64,000 nt of DNA from Thomasclavelia ramosa DSM 1402 (GCF_014131695.1 NZ_CP036346.1:1178001-1242000); one strand, 5' to 3'; positions 26,849 to 36,628 are shown, counted from the first letter of the stretch. Numbers and translations are program-made. Notes: generated from the sequence alone by a model not told the origin.

Positions 26849-29095
26849 ATGAAAAATCCATTAAATAAGAGTTTAAAAAAAGAATTCACTGATAACTTAG
26901 CTCGTTATCTAGCACTTGCTTTGGTCATGATAGTTATGATTGCAACTGTTTCAGGTTTTTTTAGTGTAGCTTATAGTGTTAATAATCTATTAAAACAAAA
27001 TCAAGATGAATGTTTAGTCGAGGATGGACAGTTTACTGTTTTAAAACCATTGACTAAAGAAGTAATTAAAGAAATTGAAAAAGAGCCTGTAAAACTTTAT
27101 GAAAATTTCTATAGCGAGCAAAAGATCAAAAATAGTGCTACATTAAGGATATATCAAGATCGTGAAAATATTAATTTGGTTACAGTTTACCAAGGGAAAC
27201 TCCCAAAAAAGCATCAAGAAATAGCATTAGATCGGCTTTTTGCAATAAAAAATGGTTATAAAATAAATGATCAAATTAAGGTCAATGGTATAAAGTTAAC
27301 TATCGTTGGATATTTAAGCCTACCTGACTATAGTTCGTTGATTAAGGATAATAGTGATTTAATGATGGATCCTATCCATTTTGGAGTTGCTATTGTAGAT
27401 GAGTCAGATTTTGCTTTATTAAAAGAGAATAATATTAATTATACTTATAGTTATAAATCAAATGATGATTTAAGTAGTAAAGAAAATTACGATCAATTAA
27501 ATCAAATTAGAGATATCGTAGTTGATAGTGGATGTAGCTTAACAGGAATGATGACCCAAGAGATGAACCAGGCAATATCATTTTTACCTAATGATATGGG
27601 TGGTGATATCCCAATGATGAATATGTTGTTTTATATCATTTTGGTTATTTTAGCCTTTATTTTTGTTGTAATTTCACAGGCGATAATTGAAGACCAAGCA
27701 ACTGCAATTGGCACATTACTAGCTAATGGTTATACAAAACAAGAGTTGATTCACCATTATCTTACTTTAGTAATGATCATTGTTTTTGTAAGTGGACTAG
27801 TGGGAAATGTTATTGGATATACAATAATGCCTTCATTTTTTTCTAATATGTACTATAACAGTTATTGCTTGCCACCATTACAGTTAAAATTTATTCCTAG
27901 TGTATTTGTTAATACTACTGTGATTCCTTTTTTGGTTATTTTGATAGTCAATTATTTAATGTTATGGCATAAATTAAATATTTCGCCATTAAAATTTTTA
28001 AGACAAGATCTACATGAAAATAAGAAAAGTCATTATATTCATTTAAAGCAAACGTCGTTTATTAAGCGCTATCGTCAAAGAGTGATTCTTCAAAATAAGG
28101 GAAGTTATTTGGTTTTAATGATTGGAATTATTTTTGCTAGTTTTCTTTTAACTTTTGGTTTTTGTATTACCCCGTCGATTGAACGTTATTTAGAAAATAT
28201 GGAAAATAGTATTAAAACAAACTACCAATATCTTTTAAAGGTACCAGTTGAAGCTGCTGGAGAAAAAATAACATATACATTATTACAAACCTATTTTGCT
28301 GCTGGGGAAATTGACTTAGATGTTTCATTCTATGGATTAGATGATAATTCTATATATTATGCGGATATTGATTTGCCAAAGGAAAAAGATCAAATTATTA
28401 TTTCCTACGATTTTGCTAAAAAAGTTGGCTTAGAAAAAGGAGATAAAGTAACGTTTACAAACCAATATACTGAACAAGAATATCAGTTAAAGGTTTTTGA
28501 TATTTATAATAGCCGAACTAATATAAGTGTTTATATGTCACGTGAATCATTAAATAATTTACTCGAAGAAGATCTGAATTATTATAATAGTTATTTATCA
28601 GATCAGAAGTTAAATATTGATAAAAAATATCTTAGTACGATGATTACTAGGACAGATATGCTGAAAATTGGCGATCAAATGACGGAAACCTTTTCACAGA
28701 TGATTCCGATTATGAGTGGGATAGCGATAGTTATTTATTTAGTTGTAATGTATATTCTAACAAAACTAGTATTAGATCGAAATACTAATTATATGTCGTT
28801 TTTAAAAGTGATAGGCTATAACAGCCAAGAAATTGCTAAGATATATCTTAAAGCTACAGCTTTGGTAGTAGTATTTTCATTATTGATTAGTTTACCAATT
28901 TGTAAATATGGTTTAGAAATATTGTTTATTCAAGCAATGATGAGATTTGCAGGATATATAGAAATCTATATTCCAACCTACCTCTATGTAATGATTTTTA
29001 CTGTTGGCTTAATTACTTATTTTGTTGTTAATTGGCTATTGAATAAACAAATTCAAAGAATTGATTTAGGGAAATCTTTAAAAGAAACAGAATAA
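26849..29095 (+). CDS. FtsX/MacB-like ABC permease
   Basis: 748 residues. A first helix (about 17-42) is followed by a large extracytoplasmic domain (to about 250), three helices (about 256-375), then a second repeat of helix (about 425-445), extracytoplasmic domain (to about 620) and three helices (about 630-740). This 1+3 plus 1+3 layout is that of two fused FtsX modules and lacks a C-terminal ATPase. It works with the ATPase 12 bases upstream, probably in mechanotransmission or export at the membrane. Overexpression in metal starvation is inferred from the shared operator. Confidence 0.85.
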   Translation: MKNPLNKSLKKEFTDNLARYLALALVMIVMIATVSGFFSVAYSVNNLLKQNQDECLVEDGQFTVLKPLTKEVIKEIEKEPVKLYENFYSEQKIKNSATLRIYQDRENINLVTVYQGKLPKKHQEIALDRLFAIKNGYKINDQIKVNGIKLTIVGYLSLPDYSSLIKDNSDLMMDPIHFGVAIVDESDFALLKENNINYTYSYKSNDDLSSKENYDQLNQIRDIVVDSGCSLTGMMTQEMNQAISFLPNDMGGDIPMMNMLFYIILVILAFIFVVISQAIIEDQATAIGTLLANGYTKQELIHHYLTLVMIIVFVSGLVGNVIGYTIMPSFFSNMYYNSYCLPPLQLKFIPSVFVNTTVIPFLVILIVNYLMLWHKLNISPLKFLRQDLHENKKSHYIHLKQTSFIKRYRQRVILQNKGSYLVLMIGIIFASFLLTFGFCITPSIERYLENMENSIKTNYQYLLKVPVEAAGEKITYTLLQTYFAAGEIDLDVSFYGLDDNSIYYADIDLPKEKDQIIISYDFAKKVGLEKGDKVTFTNQYTEQEYQLKVFDIYNSRTNISVYMSRESLNNLLEEDLNYYNSYLSDQKLNIDKKYLSTMITRTDMLKIGDQMTETFSQMIPIMSGIAIVIYLVVMYILTKLVLDRNTNYMSFLKVIGYNSQEIAKIYLKATALVVVFSLLISLPICKYGLEILFIQAMMRFAGYIEIYIPTYLYVMIFTVGLITYFVVNWLLNKQIQRIDLGKSLKETE

Positions 29096-29115
29096 CTATA
29101 GGTTATTCTGTTTTC
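29085..29115 (+). terminator. Intrinsic terminator of the ABC/FtsX operon
   Basis: AAACAGAATAAC (29085-29096) and GTTATTCTGTTT (29102-29113) form a 12-bp stem overlapping the stop codon; the T tail is short. Confidence 0.7.
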
Positions 29116-29136
29116 ACCTAAAAGGAGGAGATTTTA

Positions 29137-30090
29137 ATGCTTGAAGATATTAAGCTGCCGTTTATAGATAAAAAGGTTATTAATAAGCATGAAAGAGAGT
29201 ATCAAATAGGTTTAATCGATGGACAGGGAGTAATGACGAGCATAGATATTTATCCAGGGATACAAGTTATATATAATAATTTTCATTGTTTTACTGCTCC
29301 GACTGATCAATCTCTCAATCGGCATCGTTATATTGAAATTAATCATTGTCTAAAAGGTAAATTTGAATGTCAGTATAATAAAAATTATTATGCATATTTA
29401 TGTCAAGGAGATTTAGCAATTAGTGGTGGAACATTAAATAAATTAACTCACTCATTTCCATTGGGTTATTATAATGGTGTAGAAATTTTGATTGAAGTAG
29501 AAAAAGCTAAAGAGAATAAATTATTAGATGAATTCAATATTGATATTGATTTAATCAGTAAACGTTTAAAAGAAAGCCATAATGTATATATTTTTCGTGC
29601 TACTGCTCAAATTGAACATATTTGTTTAGAAATGTATGAGATAGAAGAGGAATTAAAGAGGAATTACCTAAAAATAAAAGTGTTAGAACTGTTATTATTT
29701 TTATCACATCATGACTTTGGAATTTTAGAAAATGAAAAGCATTATTATCCAAAAAAACAAATTGAGATTATCAAGGCAATAAAAACAGAGCTTAGTAACA
29801 ATATTTCAGCTAAATATGATCTTGAAAAACTAGTAAAACAATACAATATTAATATTCATACATTTCGTAAAGCATTTAAAGAGATTCACGGTAAACCAAT
29901 CTATCAGTGGTATAAAGAATATCGTTTAGAGTATAGTTTAGGTCTACTGATTAATACCGATATTCCAATTATCGAAATAGCTAATGAGATTGGTTATTCT
30001 AATCCAAGTAAATATTCAGCTGCATTTTATCAATATACTTCTATGACACCCCAGCAATATCGTAAATCACATCTTAAAATGGAGCAATAA
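29137..30090 (+). CDS. AraC family transcriptional regulator
   Basis: 317 residues. The C-terminal double helix-turn-helix (about 215-315) reads LEKLVKQYNINIHTFRKAFK, then IIEIANEIGYSNPSKYSAAF and SMTPQQYRK, the full AraC signature. The N-terminal domain (HRYIEINHCLKGKFECQY) is a ligand/dimerisation domain like those of PchR/YbtA-type regulators of siderophore genes. It precedes a heterodimeric ABC transporter pair by about 80 bases, a gene order also seen in siderophore-uptake loci. The ligand is not known. AAAGGAGG precedes ATG 29137. Confidence 0.9.
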   Translation: MLEDIKLPFIDKKVINKHEREYQIGLIDGQGVMTSIDIYPGIQVIYNNFHCFTAPTDQSLNRHRYIEINHCLKGKFECQYNKNYYAYLCQGDLAISGGTLNKLTHSFPLGYYNGVEILIEVEKAKENKLLDEFNIDIDLISKRLKESHNVYIFRATAQIEHICLEMYEIEEELKRNYLKIKVLELLLFLSHHDFGILENEKHYYPKKQIEIIKAIKTELSNNISAKYDLEKLVKQYNINIHTFRKAFKEIHGKPIYQWYKEYRLEYSLGLLINTDIPIIEIANEIGYSNPSKYSAAFYQYTSMTPQQYRKSHLKMEQ

Positions 30091-30141
30091 TAACAAAATG
30101 GAGTAGCAGTAATAATATTTAGGAGTTATACTCTCTTATAA

Positions 30142-30159
30142 AGTTAGTCTATTCTAACT
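30142..30159. promoter_or_regulatory. DtxR-type operator, site 2
   Basis: AGTTAG-TCTATT-CTAACT lies 14 bases before the first ABC half-transporter and overlaps its ribosome-binding-site leader. TATACT (30127-30132) just upstream is a possible -10. Confidence 0.7.
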
Positions 30160-30173
30160 AAAGGAGGGTTAAT

Positions 30174-31937
30174 ATGACAGTATTAAAATCTTTATTTGCT
30201 TATGCTGGCAAATATAAATATTTAACAATACTTTCTTTAGTATTTTCAATGATAAGTGCTATTTTATTATTAATGCCATTTATTATGATTTGGAAAGTTA
30301 TTGAGGTTATTTTGGCAGAGTATCCAAACTTTGCCCAAGGAAGTATTGCGATACAATACGGCTGGTACGCGTTAATTTTTGCTGCAGTTGGAATTTTATT
30401 GTATGTTTCGGGCTTACTTTGCTCACATTTAGCTGCATTTAGAATTGCTTCAAATATGCGTAAAAAAGCTTTACATCATGCTGTTCAATTACCACTTGGA
30501 TATTTTGCTAAAGAAGGAAGTGGTAAATTAAGAAAAATTATTGATGAAGCTGCAGCTTCAACAGAAACTTATTTAGCACATCAATTACCGGATATGGCAC
30601 AATTGATTACTACTGTTTGTGCGGTAATAGTCTGTTTATTTATTTTTGATTGGAAGTTTGGGATAGCTGCACTAATTCCAACGATTTTAGCACTATCAAA
30701 TATGTTTAAAATGATTGGTCCTGGCTTACAGGAATCAATGAAAGCATATATGGATGCACTTGAAGGAATGAGTAATGAAGCAGTTGAATACATTCGTGGG
30801 ATACCTGTTGTTAAAACATTTCAACAGACAGTTTTTTCTTTTGATCGTTTTCATCAATCAATTAATAATTATGAAAAATTTGCAATTGGTTATACAAATA
30901 AGATGCGTTTCCCAATGACTTTGTTTACGACCTTCATCAATAGTATTTTCATTTTCATTATTGGCACAATGATGTTATTGATCTTAAACGGTTTTGATTT
31001 AAATTCTTTAATGCCAGATTTCTTATTTTATGTTATTTTTACACCAATTATTGCAGTAACAACTAATAAAATTATGTTTGCAAGTGAAAATACAATGATG
31101 GCTGCAGATGCTTTAAACCGAATCGAAGGAATTATTAATCAAAAGCCGTTTACGTATAAGCATAGTCTGCAAGAAATCACCAATAGTGATATCGAATTTG
31201 AGCATGTCTCTTTTACTTATCCAGAAAGTGAAAATGAAGTCATTCATGATGTTAATTTGAAAATAAAAAGTGGTTCTATTGTTGCTTTTGTTGGTAAAAG
31301 TGGAGGTGGTAAATCAACGCTAGTATCCCTAATACCGAGATTTTATGATGTGACTAAAGGGACTATTAAAATTGGTGGTGTCGATGTTAAAGAAATTAGT
31401 GAAAAAGAATTAATGAGTAAGATTTCATTCGTATTTCAAGACAGTCGTCTTTTAAAGAAAAGTTTTAAAGAAAATATTAAGATGGGATCAAATGCAAGTG
31501 TTGAAGATATTCAGACGGCAGTTCATAAAGCTCAATGTGATGATATTATAGAGAAATTTGATCAAGGATTAGAAACTAAGATTGGTAGTAAAGGGGTTTA
31601 TTTATCAGGTGGGGAAACCCAAAGACTGACATTAGCACGAGCCATTGTTAAAGATGCTCCAATTTTGTTATTAGATGAGGCTACTGCTTACGCTGATAGT
31701 GATAATGAAGTCTTAATGCAAAAAGCAATTATGGAATTAGCAAAAGACAAGACTACGATTATGATTGCTCATCGACTTTCAACAATTGTAAATGTTGACT
31801 GTATCTATGTTGTTGATAATGGTGAAATTATTGAGAGCGGAACGCATCAAGAATTATTAATTAAAAACGGATTATATGCTCAAATGTGGCATCAATATTG
31901 TCAGTCAGTAGAATGGAAAGTAGGTGAACAAGAATGA
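30174..31937 (+). CDS. ABC half-transporter 1A (exporter fold, possibly YbtP/IrtA-like)
   Basis: 587 residues. Six helices fill about 1-310, and a nucleotide-binding domain follows (about 340-580) with Walker A GKSGGGKST, signature LSGGETQR, Walker B ILLLDEATA and H-loop IAHRLST. The next gene overlaps its stop by 4 bases, so the two form a heterodimer. Exporter-fold pairs behind an AraC regulator and a DtxR-type operator resemble YbtPQ/IrtAB siderophore importers (inference); a drug or peptide exporter cannot be excluded. AAAGGAGG precedes ATG 30174. Confidence 0.88.
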   Translation: MTVLKSLFAYAGKYKYLTILSLVFSMISAILLLMPFIMIWKVIEVILAEYPNFAQGSIAIQYGWYALIFAAVGILLYVSGLLCSHLAAFRIASNMRKKALHHAVQLPLGYFAKEGSGKLRKIIDEAAASTETYLAHQLPDMAQLITTVCAVIVCLFIFDWKFGIAALIPTILALSNMFKMIGPGLQESMKAYMDALEGMSNEAVEYIRGIPVVKTFQQTVFSFDRFHQSINNYEKFAIGYTNKMRFPMTLFTTFINSIFIFIIGTMMLLILNGFDLNSLMPDFLFYVIFTPIIAVTTNKIMFASENTMMAADALNRIEGIINQKPFTYKHSLQEITNSDIEFEHVSFTYPESENEVIHDVNLKIKSGSIVAFVGKSGGGKSTLVSLIPRFYDVTKGTIKIGGVDVKEISEKELMSKISFVFQDSRLLKKSFKENIKMGSNASVEDIQTAVHKAQCDDIIEKFDQGLETKIGSKGVYLSGGETQRLTLARAIVKDAPILLLDEATAYADSDNEVLMQKAIMELAKDKTTIMIAHRLSTIVNVDCIYVVDNGEIIESGTHQELLIKNGLYAQMWHQYCQSVEWKVGEQE

Positions 31938-33673
31938 TAAAAAAGGTTCAAGAGCGTTTTGCTTTAACCCATTTGGGAGCAGTTAATTTAATTAAGGCTT
32001 GTGTTTCATGTACGATATCATATTTAGCAATCGCAATGTCAATTGGAGTGTTATATTATTTTACTTGTGATGTTTTAGAAATGCTATATGGCAGTTCAAA
32101 TACAATCTTATATTCAATGTATCTGATTGAATTTGTAATAGTTGTTATCTTAATTTTTATCGCTCACTATATTCAATATAATATGACTTTTTATAATACT
32201 TATAAAGAAAGTGCAAGATTAAGGATTCGTGTTGCTGAAAAACTTCGAAAATTCCCGTTAATGTTTTTTTCAAAACGTGATTTATCAGATTTAACAACAA
32301 CAATTTTGTCTGATGTTACGGGAATGGAACAGGCTCTATCACATTTTATTCCTGAATTCTTTGGGTCAATAGCTTCCACACTTTTACTATCTATATCGAT
32401 GTTCTTTTTCGACTTTAGGATGGCTTTAGCAGCTGTTTGGTGTGTTCCTGTATCATTTTTATTAGTAGTTCTGGCTAAACGAAAATTAAGTAATGCTGGA
32501 TTTAAAGATCGTCAAAAACAATTAGTTCGAACTGAAAAGATTCAAGAGACGCTGGAGACAATTAGGGATTTAAAAGCTAATCACTATACTCAGCAGTATC
32601 TTAATGAGGTAGATCAAGTTATTGATGATTGTGAAAAGAGTCAAATTAAAACAGAACTTACAAATGCTTTATTTGTAGTTAGTTCACAATTGATTTTAAA
32701 ATTAGGAATTGCAACAGTAGTCATTTATGGAGTAACATCACTAATCAATCAAATGATTGATCTGAAAGTCTTTATGTTATTTTTAATTGTTGCTTCTCGT
32801 CTTTATGATCCTCTTAGTGGGACATTACAAAACTTAGCAGCGATTATCAGTTGCGATCCTAAAATTGCTCGTCTAAATGAAATAGAAAATTATCCCCTTC
32901 AAACTGGTGAAGAAAAATTTGAACCAAGTAACTATGATATTGAATTTAAAAATGTAAGTTTTGAGTACCAATCTGAAAAAAAGGTACTTGAAGATGTAAG
33001 TTTTGTTGCTAAACAAAATGAAATTACGGCTTTAATTGGAAATAGTGGTGGCGGTAAAACAACCTGTGCTTCATTAGCTGCTCGTTTTTATGAATTAAAC
33101 GAAGGGGTTATTAAAATAGGTGGAATTGATATTTCTACAGTTGATCCCGAAATACTATTATCAAAATTTTCTATTGTTTTTCAAGAGGTTGTTTTATTTA
33201 ATAATACTATTTTAGAAAATATTCGCATTGGTAAAAAAGATGCAACTGACGAAGAAGTCATGGAAGCAGCTCAAAAAGCTTTTTGTGATGAGTTTGTTGA
33301 AAAACTGCCAGATGGATATAATACGGTTATTGGTGAAAATGGTTCAAAATTATCAGGTGGGCAACGGCAGCGAATTTCAATAGCTCGAGCAATTCTTAAA
33401 GATGCACCTATTATTTTATTAGATGAAGCAAGTGCTTCATTGGATGTTGAAAGTGAGACCTTTGTACAAAAAGCGTTATCACGTTTGATTGCTAATCGAA
33501 CCGTCATTATGATTGCTCACCGGATGAGGACGATTGCTAATGCCTCTAAGTTGATTATTTTAGAAGATGGACATGTAGTTGAGCAAGGAACTCCAGAACA
33601 ATTATTACGTAAAGAAGGGGTTTATCAAAGAATGGTTGACCTGCAAAAAATGAGTAACGAGTGGAAATTATAA
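31934..33673 (+). CDS. ABC half-transporter 1B (exporter fold, possibly YbtQ/IrtB-like)
   Basis: 579 residues, six helices (about 1-300) then a nucleotide-binding domain with Walker A GNSGGGKTT, signature LSGGQRQR, Walker B IILLDEASASLD and H-loop IAHRMRT. It starts within the stop codon of its partner (ATGA overlap), which indicates coupled translation in equal amounts. Both catalytic Glu residues of the pair (DEA) look intact. Transcription ends at the hairpin at 33675-33701. Confidence 0.88.
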   Translation: MIKKVQERFALTHLGAVNLIKACVSCTISYLAIAMSIGVLYYFTCDVLEMLYGSSNTILYSMYLIEFVIVVILIFIAHYIQYNMTFYNTYKESARLRIRVAEKLRKFPLMFFSKRDLSDLTTTILSDVTGMEQALSHFIPEFFGSIASTLLLSISMFFFDFRMALAAVWCVPVSFLLVVLAKRKLSNAGFKDRQKQLVRTEKIQETLETIRDLKANHYTQQYLNEVDQVIDDCEKSQIKTELTNALFVVSSQLILKLGIATVVIYGVTSLINQMIDLKVFMLFLIVASRLYDPLSGTLQNLAAIISCDPKIARLNEIENYPLQTGEEKFEPSNYDIEFKNVSFEYQSEKKVLEDVSFVAKQNEITALIGNSGGGKTTCASLAARFYELNEGVIKIGGIDISTVDPEILLSKFSIVFQEVVLFNNTILENIRIGKKDATDEEVMEAAQKAFCDEFVEKLPDGYNTVIGENGSKLSGGQRQRISIARAILKDAPIILLDEASASLDVESETFVQKALSRLIANRTVIMIAHRMRTIANASKLIILEDGHVVEQGTPEQLLRKEGVYQRMVDLQKMSNEWKL

Positions 33674-33674
33674 A

Positions 33675-33701
33675 AACTAGCAAGATATTGCTGGTTTTTT
33701 T
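33675..33701 (+). terminator. Intrinsic terminator of ABC pair 1
   Basis: AACTAGCA (33675-33682) pairs with TGCTGGTT (33689-33696), one wobble, followed by seven T. Confidence 0.85.
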
Positions 33702-33723
33702 GTTAGATTTATATAACTTTAGA

Positions 33724-33751
33724 TTGACTATGACGAAAAAAAGAGTATTCT
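33724..33751 (+). promoter_or_regulatory. Candidate promoter of the P-type ATPase operon
   Basis: TTGACT (33724-33729), a 16-base spacer and TATTCT (33746-33751), placing the transcription start just before the DtxR-type palindrome. Confidence 0.4.
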
Positions 33752-33763
33752 AATAGTATAGGG

Positions 33764-33781
33764 TGTTAGTTTTGACTAACA
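33764..33781. promoter_or_regulatory. DtxR-type operator, site 3
   Basis: TGTTAG-TTTTGA-CTAACA, 28 bases upstream of the DUF6110-like gene and downstream of its candidate -10. Confidence 0.7.
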
Positions 33782-33809
33782 TCTTTATAATAAGTTAGGA
33801 GGAACATTA

Positions 33810-34037
33810 ATGAAAGATTTATTAAAAAACAAAACTGTATTATCCTTTGTAGGAGGAATTGCAGCAACGATTGCTGGTGCAAAGTTTTTAAAAAGCGATA
33901 AAGCTAGAACAATGGCGGTTAATTCTTTAGCTTCGGGAATGAAGCTAAAAGACGATGCGATGGCTACTTATGAAACGATCAAGGAAGATGCAAAAGATAT
34001 TTGTTACGAAGCAAAAGCTAAAAATGAGGGAGAATAG
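33810..34037 (+). CDS. DUF6110-like small protein
   Basis: 75 residues: a short hydrophobic N-terminal helix (VLSFVGGIAATIAGAKFL, about 11-28), then a charged helical tail with one Cys (DICYEAKAKNEGE). I recall small proteins of this type as companions of P-type ATPases with a divergent N-terminal HMA-like domain, and such a gene follows after 7 bases. It may be a membrane-anchored accessory or chaperone of that pump (inference). TTAGGAGGA precedes ATG 33810. Confidence 0.7.
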   Translation: MKDLLKNKTVLSFVGGIAATIAGAKFLKSDKARTMAVNSLASGMKLKDDAMATYETIKEDAKDICYEAKAKNEGE

Positions 34038-34044
34038 ATAGGTT

Positions 34045-36168
34045 ATGAAAGCTTATCAAATTGTTCATGATATGCCTGGACGAATGCGAATTCGTTATGG
34101 TAAATATACTTTTTCAAAAACTGCAGCAATTGGATTAAGCTATGAATTAGAACGTTGGAAAATGGTTAATAAGGTCGAAGCTAATGATATAACAGGAAGT
34201 ATTTTATTTATTTATGATAAAAATAGAAGAAGAGAATTATTAGCTTTAATACGACAATTTGAAATAGAAAAATTTGATGTAACACCATATCTAGCGACAA
34301 TCAAGGAGTATAATTCTTATGAAATAACACAAAAAGAAGTTAGCCAAAATTATACTTCTAAATTTATAAAGTTATTGCTTCGCCGTTATTCAATTCGGTG
34401 GTTTTTACCAACTCCGATACAATATTTAAGCAGTATCGTTTTAGCGGTTAAATATTTCAAAAAGGGGCTAGCTTCATTAGGTAAAGGACATATTGATGTG
34501 CCAGTTCTTGATGCGACAAGTATCGCTGTATCGATGCTTAATAGACAGTTTAAAACAGCTGGCGATATTATGTTTTTATTGTCGGTATCACAATTATTAG
34601 AAGACTATACAAGAAAAAAAACAACTTTACAATTAAAAGAATCATTATCACTTCATCTAGATAAGGTTTGGATCTTAGAAAATGAGTCAGAAATAGAAAT
34701 TCCTAGTGATACTCTAAAAAGAGGTGATATAGTTATTGTTCACATGGGGACGATGATCCCTGTTGATGGAGAAATAACCGATGGTCAGGCTTTGATCAAT
34801 GAATCAAGTTTTACTGGTGAGCCTCTAAGTAAAGCGGTTGGTAAGGATGATACTGTTTTTGCAGGAACAATTGTAGAAGAAGGAAAAATTTATGTAAAAG
34901 TTAGAAATCTACAAAAAGAAAGTCGTATTAATAAAATTGTTGATATGATCGATGTTAATGAAACATTAAAAGCTGGTGTTCAATCGCGAGCTGAACATCT
35001 TGCTGATTCGATTGTTCCATTTAGTTTTTTTGGCTTCTTTGGATTGCTATTATGGACAAGAAGTCTAACAAGAGCGACTTCAATTTTATTAGTTGATTAT
35101 TCGTGTGCAATTAAATTGACTACATCAATTTCTATCATCAGTGCAATGCAAGAGGCTGGAAAACATTCAATCATGGTTAAAGGTGGTAAATATCTTGAAG
35201 CGATGGCTCAAGCCGATACAATTGTCTTTGATAAAACAGGAACTTTAACTAATGCGACTCCATTCGTTCAAGAAGTAACACCACTAGATGACTACAGTCG
35301 TGATGAAGTACTTAGAATTGCAGCTTGTCTTGAAGAACATTTCCCTCACAGTGTTGCTAACGCAATTGTTAAGCAAGCCCAAGATGAGGAATTGTTACAT
35401 CAAGAAGAACATGCTGAAGTAGAATATATTATTGCTCATGGTATTGCTACTAATTTACATGGTCAAAGAGCAATTATTGGTAGTGAGCATTTTGTTTTTG
35501 ATGATGAACAGATTGAAAAACCCCCTGAAATAGTTCAGTTGATCAGCAAATTACATAGTAAAGGAGCTAGTTCATTGATTTATTTAGCAATAGGTCAACG
35601 CCTAGCAGGAATCATTAGTATTTATGATCCGCTCAAGCCGGAAGCCAAGCATGTAATTAATAATTTACGGGAGATTGGTTTTAAAAAGGTTATTATGTTA
35701 ACTGGAGATTGTGAAAACGCTGCAGGGCATATTGCAAATGAACTAGGAATAGATGATTATAAAGCTGGTATTTTACCAGAAGATAAAGCTGAGTATATAA
35801 GACGGTTAAAAGCGAAAGGTAAAAAAGTCGTGATGGTGGGTGATGGCGTAAATGATACTCCGGCACTATCAAGTGCAGATGTATCTATTTCAATGCAAGA
35901 TAGTTCCGATATTGCCCGTGAACTAGCAGATGTGACATTGACTTCAAGTCGTTTGGATGAAATTGTTGAATTTAAAAAGATTTCGATATTACTAATGCAA
36001 AGAATAAAACATAATTATACTAATATCGTGGCATTTAATAGTTTATTAATTTTATCTGGACTAATTGGATTATTACAGCCTAATACAAGTGCATTTTTAC
36101 ACAATACTTCAACATTCCTATTTTCTGCTGTCTCAACAAAACCGCTTCTTTATAAAAAAGAAAATTAA
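34045..36168 (+). CDS. Heavy-metal translocating P-type ATPase
   Basis: 707 residues. The N-terminus (about 1-75: HDMPGRMRIRYG) is a degenerate HMA_2-like domain without CxxC. The actuator motif is SSFTGEP, the phosphorylation site D396 in DKTGTLTN, and the hinge VGDGVNDTPAL. The transmembrane metal site reads YSCAIKL (C354), not the CPC of copper or SPC of cobalt pumps, so the metal is uncertain. Related CtpC/PmtA-like pumps export Mn, Fe or Zn. It shares a transcript with the DUF6110-like gene behind DtxR-type operator 3 and precedes the DtxR gene itself. Confidence 0.88.
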   Translation: MKAYQIVHDMPGRMRIRYGKYTFSKTAAIGLSYELERWKMVNKVEANDITGSILFIYDKNRRRELLALIRQFEIEKFDVTPYLATIKEYNSYEITQKEVSQNYTSKFIKLLLRRYSIRWFLPTPIQYLSSIVLAVKYFKKGLASLGKGHIDVPVLDATSIAVSMLNRQFKTAGDIMFLLSVSQLLEDYTRKKTTLQLKESLSLHLDKVWILENESEIEIPSDTLKRGDIVIVHMGTMIPVDGEITDGQALINESSFTGEPLSKAVGKDDTVFAGTIVEEGKIYVKVRNLQKESRINKIVDMIDVNETLKAGVQSRAEHLADSIVPFSFFGFFGLLLWTRSLTRATSILLVDYSCAIKLTTSISIISAMQEAGKHSIMVKGGKYLEAMAQADTIVFDKTGTLTNATPFVQEVTPLDDYSRDEVLRIAACLEEHFPHSVANAIVKQAQDEELLHQEEHAEVEYIIAHGIATNLHGQRAIIGSEHFVFDDEQIEKPPEIVQLISKLHSKGASSLIYLAIGQRLAGIISIYDPLKPEAKHVINNLREIGFKKVIMLTGDCENAAGHIANELGIDDYKAGILPEDKAEYIRRLKAKGKKVVMVGDGVNDTPALSSADVSISMQDSSDIARELADVTLTSSRLDEIVEFKKISILLMQRIKHNYTNIVAFNSLLILSGLIGLLQPNTSAFLHNTSTFLFSAVSTKPLLYKKEN

Positions 36169-36199
36169 GCAAGTAGGGAGATTTCCTTACTTGCTTTTA
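36167..36199 (+). terminator. Intrinsic terminator of the P-type ATPase operon
   Basis: AAGCAAGTAGGGA (36167-36179) pairs with TTCCTTACTTGCTT with G-T wobble and a 4-base loop, then T residues. Confidence 0.85.
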
Positions 36200-36271
36200 T
36201 AATCAATTGAATTATAAGATAAATAAATGTCTATACTATAAAAAATTAATAAATTTAAGGGAGAAGTGGTT

Positions 36272-36628
36272 ATGGGAGAAGCACTGGAAGATTATTTAGA
36301 AGCTATTTTAATTTTATCTAATCAAAATAAAGCCGTTCGTTCTGTTGATTTAGCAGTGTATCGAGGATATTCTAGGGCAAGTATTAGTTATGCAGTTAAA
36401 GAGCTTAGAAATAAAAATTATTTAGAAGTAAATAAAGATGGTCATCTCAAGTTAACATCGAGTGGTCAAGTACTTGCTAATAGAATTTATGAACGACACT
36501 GTTTTTTTAAAAAACTTTTAATCGCTGCTGGCGTAAGTTCAAACCAAGCAGAAATAGAAGCTTGTAAAATGGAACATGGAATTAGTGATGACAGTTTTGA
36601 AAAGTTGAAAACGTTGTTAGATTTTTAG
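36272..36628 (+). CDS. DtxR family metal-dependent transcriptional repressor
   Basis: 118 residues from ATG 36272 behind AAGGGAGAAG; a GTG six bases earlier is less likely. A winged helix (about 1-62: EDYLEAIL, SVDLAVYRGYSRASISYAVK) is followed by a short dimerisation domain. Probable metal ligands are D7, E10, H76, C98, E101 and H102. D7/E10 match MntR (D8/E11), while C98-x2-E101-H102 matches DtxR (C102/E105/H106), so the metal (Mn or Fe) is unclear. It lacks the SH3-like FeoA domain. As the only DtxR gene in the window it is the natural owner of the five GTTAG-N6-CTAAC sites; none lies before the gene itself. Confidence 0.88.
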   Translation: MGEALEDYLEAILILSNQNKAVRSVDLAVYRGYSRASISYAVKELRNKNYLEVNKDGHLKLTSSGQVLANRIYERHCFFKKLLIAAGVSSNQAEIEACKMEHGISDDSFEKLKTLLDF

